Assembly (NCBI GenBank): GCA_030146705.1
Contig: JASLBE010000049.1
Location: 1-11,082 of the forward strand
Reading direction: 5' to 3'
DNA from: Tissierellales bacterium
GTDB taxonomy: Bacteria; Bacillota; Clostridia; Tissierellales; Tissierellaceae
DNA length: 11,082 bases
Shown here: positions 7,199 through 11,082 of the stretch, in pieces
Position numbering within the stretch: position 1 is the stretch's first letter
Layout of the letters: each line of letters opens with the position of its first letter
Translations under genes and position numbers: made by a program
Notes under the pieces: model-generated
What the model was told of the DNA's origin: nothing
What the model saw: the letters and a program-made list of their open reading frames with translations, nothing else
Databases searched by the model: none

Positions 7199-7227
7199 TT
7201 GACTTTTATCCATAAATTTGTTAAACT
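7199..7227 (+). promoter_or_regulatory. rplU operon promoter with extended -10
   Basis: TTGACT (7199-7204, 5/6 of the -35 consensus) and TAAACT (7222-7227, 4/6 of -10) are separated by 17 bases, and TG lies one base ahead of the -10 (7219-7220). It stands about 80 bases before rplU, which leaves room for the leader and fits a strong ribosomal-protein promoter. Confidence 0.75.
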
Positions 7228-7233
7228 GATTTA

Positions 7234-7306
7234 GTATGTAGCCGCTCAATCTGGGTTTTAAGCGTAGCACCTTAGGTTGGCGAGACTGGTTTGAGGAGGT
7301 GTAGTA
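7234..7306 (+). promoter_or_regulatory. Ribosomal protein L21 leader (5' UTR of rplU)
   Basis: This roughly 70-base leader between the predicted transcription start and the rplU ATG is much richer in G and C than the surrounding spacer. It contains a CGCT/AGCG stem (7243-7246 with 7261-7264). GCACCTT (7267-7273) can pair with GGAGGTG-side bases 7296-7302, covering part of the AGGAGG at 7294-7299. Firmicutes carry a described L21 leader RNA upstream of rplU thought to mediate autoregulation. The position and the 'GTAGCCGCTCA' stretch fit my recollection of it, but no covariance model was run. It probably controls rplU, prp and rpmA together. Confidence 0.65.
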
Positions 7307-7621
7307 ATGTACGCAATAGTTGAAACAGGTGGAAAACAATATAGAGTTCAAAAAGACGATGTACTTTTTGTAGAAAAATTAGATGTAGAAGCAGGAGAAA
7401 CTGTAGTTCTTGACAAGGTTCTTTTAACTGCTAATGGTGAAGGTGAAGTTCAAGCTGGTAAACCATATGTAGAAGGAGCAAAAGTTGAAGCTGAAGTAGT
7501 TGAACATGGTAAAAATAAAAAAATCGTTGTATTTAAATTTAAACCTAAAAATAACTTCAGAAACAAGCAAGGACACCGTCAACCATATACTAAATTAAAA
7601 ATAACTAATATATTAGGTTAA
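7307..7621 (+). CDS. rplU: 50S ribosomal protein L21
   Basis: L21 is a structural protein of the large ribosomal subunit that binds 23S rRNA. The 104-residue length and sequence are typical: 'YAIVETGGKQYRVQ' at the N-terminus, a central beta-barrel with 'AGKPYVEGAKVEAEVVEHGK', and the conserved basic end 'KFKPKNNFRNKQGHRQPYTKLKI'. The ATG has a strong AGGAGG (7294-7299) with seven bases of spacing. It heads the rplU-prp-rpmA group found throughout Firmicutes and is preceded by the promoter and leader listed separately. All three arginines avoid AGG (two AGA, one CGT), unlike most of the window, which fits high expression. Confidence 0.98.
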   Translation: MYAIVETGGKQYRVQKDDVLFVEKLDVEAGETVVLDKVLLTANGEGEVQAGKPYVEGAKVEAEVVEHGKNKKIVVFKFKPKNNFRNKQGHRQPYTKLKITNILG

Positions 7622-7623
7622 TT

Positions 7624-7971
7624 ATGGTAAGGGCAACAATTTATAAAAACAATAAAAATGAGATTATAGAATACAAAATAAAAGGACATGCTAATTTTGA
7701 TGATTATGGACAAGATATAGTTTGTGCAGCAGTTTCGGTACTGTCACAAACCACTTTAATATCTTTGTTTAAAGTGGTTGGAGTAGCTAAAGATTCTATT
7801 GAATATAGGATTGATGATAGGACTGGGTTTATTGATGTTAAGCTATTAGATAATATAGAACCCAACCTATATGATGATATACAACTACTTTTAAAATCAT
7901 TGGAGGTAGGAATACTTTCAGTTGCTGAGAGCTATCCTAAGCATGTTACACTCAACTACGAGGGGGTGTAG
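7624..7971 (+). CDS. prp: Ribosomal-processing cysteine protease Prp (YsxB)
   Basis: Prp is the cysteine protease that removes the N-terminal extension of ribosomal protein L27 in Firmicutes and relatives. The 115-residue protein shows the family signature G21-H22-A23 followed by G29-Q-D-I-V-C34-A-A-V-S. H22 and C34 are the expected catalytic dyad, at the same numbers I recall for the S. aureus enzyme. It lies between rplU, two bases upstream, and rpmA, two bases downstream, the conserved arrangement. Its substrate is the neighbouring L27, which carries the matching cleavage sequence. There is no good Shine-Dalgarno before the ATG, so initiation is probably coupled to rplU termination, which may keep the protease scarcer than the ribosomal proteins. 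All three arginines are AGG, in contrast to rplU and rpmA. Confidence 0.94.
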   Translation: MVRATIYKNNKNEIIEYKIKGHANFDDYGQDIVCAAVSVLSQTTLISLFKVVGVAKDSIEYRIDDRTGFIDVKLLDNIEPNLYDDIQLLLKSLEVGILSVAESYPKHVTLNYEGV

Positions 7972-7973
7972 TT

Positions 7974-8264
7974 ATGTTAATGATGAATTTACAATTATTC
8001 GCTTCTAAAAAAGGAGCAGGTAGTACTAAGAATGGTAGAGACAGTCAATCTAAAAGATTAGGCGTTAAAAGCGGCGATGGAAAATCAGTATTAGCTGGAA
8101 ACATAATTGTTAGACAAAGAGGTACTAAAATACATCCAGGTCACAATGTAGGCTTAGGAAAAGATGATACATTATTTGCTAAGGCTGACGGAATCGTAAA
8201 GTTTGAACGAAAAGGTAGAAATAAAAAACAAGTTAGCGTTTACACAGCTGAAGAGTTAGCATAA
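7974..8264 (+). CDS. rpmA: 50S ribosomal protein L27, with Prp-cleaved N-terminal extension
   Basis: L27 sits near the peptidyl transferase centre, where its mature N-terminus reaches toward the tRNA acceptor ends. The 96-residue sequence is canonical, with 'SKKGAGSTKNGRDS', 'SKRLGVKSGDG', 'NIIVRQRGTKIHPG' and 'ADGIVKFERKGRNKK'. The first nine residues, MLMMNLQLF, form the Firmicutes extension. Prp is expected to cut between F9 and A10, exposing 'ASKKG'. The start at 7974 is favoured over the ATGs at 7980 and 7983 because it gives the standard nine-residue leader and has an AGGGGGTG ribosome site at 7961-7968, overlapping the end of prp. Arginine codons are five AGA and one CGA, with no AGG. 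A terminator follows directly. Confidence 0.98.
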   Translation: MLMMNLQLFASKKGAGSTKNGRDSQSKRLGVKSGDGKSVLAGNIIVRQRGTKIHPGHNVGLGKDDTLFAKADGIVKFERKGRNKKQVSVYTAEELA

Positions 8265-8300
8265 AAATAAGCTTGCCGTAATGGTAAGCTTATTTTATTT
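8264..8300 (+). terminator. Intrinsic terminator after rpmA
   Basis: A 14-base-pair hairpin pairs 8264-8277 with 8283-8296 (one G-U pair) around the five-base loop GTAAT, followed by an AT/T-rich tail. The left arm begins at the last base of the rpmA stop. The upstream A-run could make it work in both directions, but no convergent gene exists here. It separates the ribosomal protein group from obgE. Confidence 0.88.
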
Positions 8301-8330
8301 AGTGAATAAATAAGTTAAGGGAGGGATAAT

Positions 8331-9602
8331 ATGTTTATAGATGTGGCACAAATTAGTGTTAAGGCCGGTAAGGGCGGAAATGGTTCTGTTTCATGGAGAA
8401 GAGAAAAGTTTGAACCTGCTGGTGGACCTGCTGGTGGAGATGGTGGAAATGGTGGCAGTATTATAATCGAAACAGACCCAGGTCTTAGGACTCTTATGGA
8501 CTTTAGGTATAAGAGGTCTTATAAGGGTGAAAACGGTGAAGATGGTAGGAATAAGAAGCAGTATGGTAAGGCTGGAGAGGATATAATTTTAAAAGTTCCA
8601 GTTGGAACCCTAATTAAAGATGCTGAAACCCAAGGGGTTATAGCAGATTTAAGGGAAGCTAATGAAAGGTTTGTAATAGCCAAGGGTGGCCGAGGAGGAA
8701 GAGGTAATGCTAAGTTTGCAACTTCCACAAGACAGGCCCCTAATTTTGCTGAGCCAGGAACCAAGGGGGAAGAAAAAACAGTTATATTGGAGCTAAAACT
8801 TATAGCAGATGTTGGGCTAGTAGGTTATCCTAATGTTGGTAAGTCTACAATTTTATCAACTATATCTGAAGCCAAGCCTAAAATAGCCAACTATCACTTT
8901 ACTACTTTGAAACCTAACCTAGGAGTGGTTAAGGTTGGAGAGGGAAAAAGTTATGTTATAGCAGATATTCCTGGTTTAATAGAAGGGGCCCATGAAGGAA
9001 TAGGCTTGGGACATGATTTTTTAAGGCATGTTGAAAGAACTAAAGTTTTGGTTCATGTTGTTGATATTTCTGGCTTTGAGGGGAGAAATCCAGTTGATGA
9101 TTTCCATAAGATAAATAATGAGCTATATAAATATAATATAAACCTAGAAGGAAAACCACAAATTTTAGTAGCCAATAAAATGGACCTACCAGGGGCAGAG
9201 GAAAAATTTCAAGAATTAAAAGAGGCTTTAAAGGATGAGGTCATAGATATAGTTCCTCTTTCTGCTGCTACTAGGAAGGGTATAGAAGACTTAAAATATA
9301 AGGTTTGGGACTTAGTTGAAAATACCCAATATGAGTATGAAACCTATGATGAGCTTTATGTTCCAGAGAAGATTGTTGAAAAAGATACTATAACTGTTAA
9401 GCTAGAAGATGGCCAGTATATAGTAGAAGGAGAGTTTATAGACAGGTTAATAGACAGGACTTATTTTGATAGTATGGATTCTTTAAGGCACTTCCAAAAG
9501 GTTTTAAGAGACCAAGGTGTTATTGAAAAGCTTGAAGAATTGGGTATAAAAGAAGAAGAAGTAGTAATAATTGGTGGATATGAATTTGAATTCTTCCATT
9601 AA
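8331..9602 (+). CDS. obgE: Obg family GTPase (CgtA), 50S assembly factor
   Basis: Obg is an essential GTPase that acts in late 50S subunit maturation and links ribosome assembly to (p)ppGpp and growth state. The 423 residues show all three domains. The glycine-rich Obg fold spans about 1-158 ('AGKGGNGSVSWRREKFEPAG' and repeated GGxGG turns). The G domain has G1 G165-Y-P-N-V-G-K-S172, switch residues 'TTLKPNLG', G3 D212-I-P-G215, G4 N282-K-M-D285 and G5 S311-A-A-T314. The C-terminal OCT domain (about 345-423) is present, as in Bacillus Obg. The ATG at 8331 has AGGGAGGG (8318-8325). It follows the rpmA terminator with no clear promoter of its own in the 34-base gap, so expression by read-through or an unseen promoter is possible. 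It is followed by yhbY after 14 bases. Confidence 0.97.
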   Translation: MFIDVAQISVKAGKGGNGSVSWRREKFEPAGGPAGGDGGNGGSIIIETDPGLRTLMDFRYKRSYKGENGEDGRNKKQYGKAGEDIILKVPVGTLIKDAETQGVIADLREANERFVIAKGGRGGRGNAKFATSTRQAPNFAEPGTKGEEKTVILELKLIADVGLVGYPNVGKSTILSTISEAKPKIANYHFTTLKPNLGVVKVGEGKSYVIADIPGLIEGAHEGIGLGHDFLRHVERTKVLVHVVDISGFEGRNPVDDFHKINNELYKYNINLEGKPQILVANKMDLPGAEEKFQELKEALKDEVIDIVPLSAATRKGIEDLKYKVWDLVENTQYEYETYDELYVPEKIVEKDTITVKLEDGQYIVEGEFIDRLIDRTYFDSMDSLRHFQKVLRDQGVIEKLEELGIKEEEVVIIGGYEFEFFH

Positions 9603-9616
9603 AAGGAGGTTAGAAA

Positions 9617-9910
9617 ATGTTAAAGGGAAAACAAAGGGCTTATTTAAGATCTTTAGCCCACAACCTAGACCCTATATTTCATTTAGGTAAGTCGGGTATG
9701 ACTGAAAACTTTGAAAAGCAAGTTGATGAGGCTTTAGAAACTAGAGAATTGATTAAAATAAATATTTTACAAAATTGTATGCTAGATGCAAGGGAAACAG
9801 CCTCTTATTTATCTGAAAAACTAGGAGCAGAGTTTGTTCAAAGTATAGGAAATAGGTTTGTAATTTATAGGGAATCACAAGACAACAAAAAAATAGAGCT
9901 ACCTAAATAA
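9617..9910 (+). CDS. yhbY: CRM-domain RNA-binding protein YhbY (YqeI)
   Basis: YhbY is a small one-domain CRM protein associated with pre-50S particles and thought to assist ribosome assembly by binding rRNA. The 97-residue protein begins with the family opening 'LKGKQRAYLRSLAHNLDP', followed by the RNA-binding loop G24-K-S-G27 and 'ENFEKQVDEALETRELIKI'. It ends with the CRM segment 'LGAEFVQSIGNRFVIYRES'. The ATG has AAAGGAGG starting at 9602, next to the obgE stop, with good spacing. Its place between obgE and nadD is the conserved Firmicutes order and supports a ribosome assembly role. No oddities. Confidence 0.95.
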   Translation: MLKGKQRAYLRSLAHNLDPIFHLGKSGMTENFEKQVDEALETRELIKINILQNCMLDARETASYLSEKLGAEFVQSIGNRFVIYRESQDNKKIELPK

Positions 9911-9920
9911 GGAGATAAAA

Positions 9921-10529
9921 ATGAAAATAGGAATTATGGGAGGTACTTTTAACCCTATTCATAATGGACATTTATTAATAGGCGAGTATGCTAGGACTGA
10001 ACTTTCTTTAGACAAGGTTATCTATATACCAACTGGTAAGCCAGGACATAAGTTAAGAGAAGATGTAGTATCAGGTCATAAAAGGTATGAAATGGTTAAC
10101 CTGGCAATAAAGGACAATCCATATTTTGAAAGTTCTTCTATGGAAATAGATAGGGACGGAATAACCTATAGTTTGGATACTTTAAAGGAGCTTAGGAAGC
10201 TTTTTAAAAATAAGGCGGATTTTTATTTTATAATAGGTGAGGATTCGCTCTTTAATTTAGAAAGTTGGAAGGGGTTTTGTGAGCTTGCTCAAATGTGCAG
10301 GTTTATTGTCTTTAAAAGAAAACCAACAGATGATAGAAAAATCTTAGAAAAGATAAGCTTCCTAAAAAATAAATATGAGCTAAGGGTTAGCTATTTAGAA
10401 TCTCCTCTTATGGAGATCTCATCTACTGATATTAGGAAGAGGGTTAGGCAGAGAAAAAGTATAAAGTACCAAGTGCCCAGGTTAATTGAAGACTATATAA
10501 AAGAAAAAAAATTATATGAGGCTGATTAG
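9921..10529 (+). CDS. nadD: Nicotinate-nucleotide adenylyltransferase NadD
   Basis: NadD joins ATP and nicotinic acid mononucleotide to make deamido-NAD, a central step of NAD synthesis in the cytoplasm. The 202-residue protein has the nucleotidyltransferase opening G7-G-T-F-N-P with the (H/T)xGH site H14-N-G-H17. It also has 'YFIIGEDSLFNLESWKG' (substrate-binding region with the conserved acidic residue and the WK pair) and the C-terminal I166-S-S-T-D-I-R172 ATP-binding signature. The ATG at 9921 follows AAGGAG near 9908-9913. It is ten bases after yhbY and abuts yqeK with no intervening base, so the two are surely cotranscribed. Confidence 0.97.
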   Translation: MKIGIMGGTFNPIHNGHLLIGEYARTELSLDKVIYIPTGKPGHKLREDVVSGHKRYEMVNLAIKDNPYFESSSMEIDRDGITYSLDTLKELRKLFKNKADFYFIIGEDSLFNLESWKGFCELAQMCRFIVFKRKPTDDRKILEKISFLKNKYELRVSYLESPLMEISSTDIRKRVRQRKSIKYQVPRLIEDYIKEKKLYEAD

Positions 10530-11081
10530 ATGAATATTAAGGAGTATTTAATAGAGAATATTGGAGTAAAAAGATACGAACATTCACTAAGGGTTGTAGA
10601 AACTGGCTTAGACCTAGCGGGAATTTATGGTGAAGATCCAGATAAGGTTAGGTTGGCTGGCCTTCTTCATGATTGTGGGAAGATTAGAGATAAGGACCTA
10701 TTATTGAAAAAGGCTAAGTCCTTTGATATAATCAATGATATAGTTTTGAGAAATAATTTAGAATTATTACATGCCCCATTGGCGGCTGAAATTGCTAAGA
10801 AATATTTTAAGGTTATAGATGAAGATGTTTTAAATGCAATAAGGTATCATACAACGGGTAGGGTAGGTATGAGTCAGCTAGAAAAAATAATTTTTTTAGC
10901 AGACTACATAGAGCCTATGAGGAATTTTGATGGGGTGGAAAATGTTAGGTTTCTAGCTAAAGAAGACCTAGATTTAGCTGTGATTAAAGCTATGGACCAG
11001 ACTATAAACTTTTTAATTTATAAGGGAGCTTTAATTTCAACTGCTACAATTGATGCAAGAAATAGTTTACTAATAAAATAA
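10530..11081 (+). CDS. yqeK: HD-domain bis(5'-nucleosyl)-tetraphosphatase (symmetrical) YqeK
   Basis: YqeK proteins hydrolyse Ap4A symmetrically to two ADP using an HD-domain metal centre; Ap4A builds up under stress. The 183-residue protein is of normal length and complete, with its stop one base before the window end. HD-domain ligands are visible: H18 in 'YEHSLRV', H47-D48 in 'LLHDCGK', a later His in 'LLHAPLAAEIA', and the 'AIRYHTTG' and 'FLADYIEPMR' stretches typical of YqeK. The ATG at 10530 directly follows the nadD TAG, with GAGG at 10518-10521 inside nadD, implying translational coupling. Fused or adjacent nadD-yqeK pairs are common in Firmicutes, and rsfS usually comes next beyond the edge. 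Confidence 0.95.
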   Translation: MNIKEYLIENIGVKRYEHSLRVVETGLDLAGIYGEDPDKVRLAGLLHDCGKIRDKDLLLKKAKSFDIINDIVLRNNLELLHAPLAAEIAKKYFKVIDEDVLNAIRYHTTGRVGMSQLEKIIFLADYIEPMRNFDGVENVRFLAKEDLDLAVIKAMDQTINFLIYKGALISTATIDARNSLLIK

Positions 11082-11082
11082 T

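Noticed and set aside
8519..8764. Minus-strand 81-codon frame within obgE
   Set aside because: Proline-rich frame that arises as the complement of the glycine-rich Obg fold.

Overview
The window is an AT-rich chromosomal segment from a low-GC Gram-positive anaerobe of the clostridial type. My best guess is the Tissierellia/Peptoniphilaceae side. The reasons are the gene order, a long clostridial-type PBP2, a MinCDE set, an N-terminally extended L27 next to its Prp protease gene, and very heavy use of AGG for arginine. The taxon is inference. Every gene lies on the + strand and coding density is very high. I see no mobile element, tRNA, rRNA or CRISPR array, and no gene-free stretch longer than 146 bases.

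Left block (start to about 6700), envelope and division: a PBP2 transpeptidase gene cut by the left edge, then minC, minD, minE, an ApbE-type flavin transferase lipoprotein gene and an RNase E/G-type gene. Gaps are 7 to 23 bases, and two stop codons are embedded in the next gene's Shine-Dalgarno. This looks like one operon that ends at a clear intrinsic terminator just after the RNase gene. PBP2 builds lateral wall, MinCDE places the division septum, and ApbE covalently attaches FMN to extracytoplasmic proteins. RNase G next to cell-shape genes recalls E. coli, where rng (cafA) follows the mre genes.

Middle block (about 6720 to 8296): a single 126-residue unknown helical protein with its own promoter and ribosome binding site. 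It is followed by a 146-base interval with a good extended -10 promoter and a structured L21-type leader, and then rplU, prp (ysxB) and rpmA. Prp removes the N-terminal extension of L27, so protease and substrate are encoded side by side. A long hairpin terminator closes this group.

Right block (8331 to the end): obgE, yhbY, nadD and yqeK. This is a conserved Firmicutes cluster joining ribosome assembly (Obg GTPase, the CRM protein YhbY) with NAD synthesis and dinucleotide-tetraphosphate breakdown. All four are complete, and yqeK ends one base before the window edge.

Most genes are ordinary housekeeping genes. The points most worth a second look are a likely zinc site (Asp, Cys, His, Cys) beside the PBP2 active site and a roughly 94-residue insertion in its transpeptidase domain. 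Others are an RNase G that ends just before the zinc-link, an apbE gene inside a min operon, the unknown 126-residue gene, an L21 leader that can pair with the rplU Shine-Dalgarno, and a sharp switch in arginine codons between the ribosomal protein genes and their neighbours.
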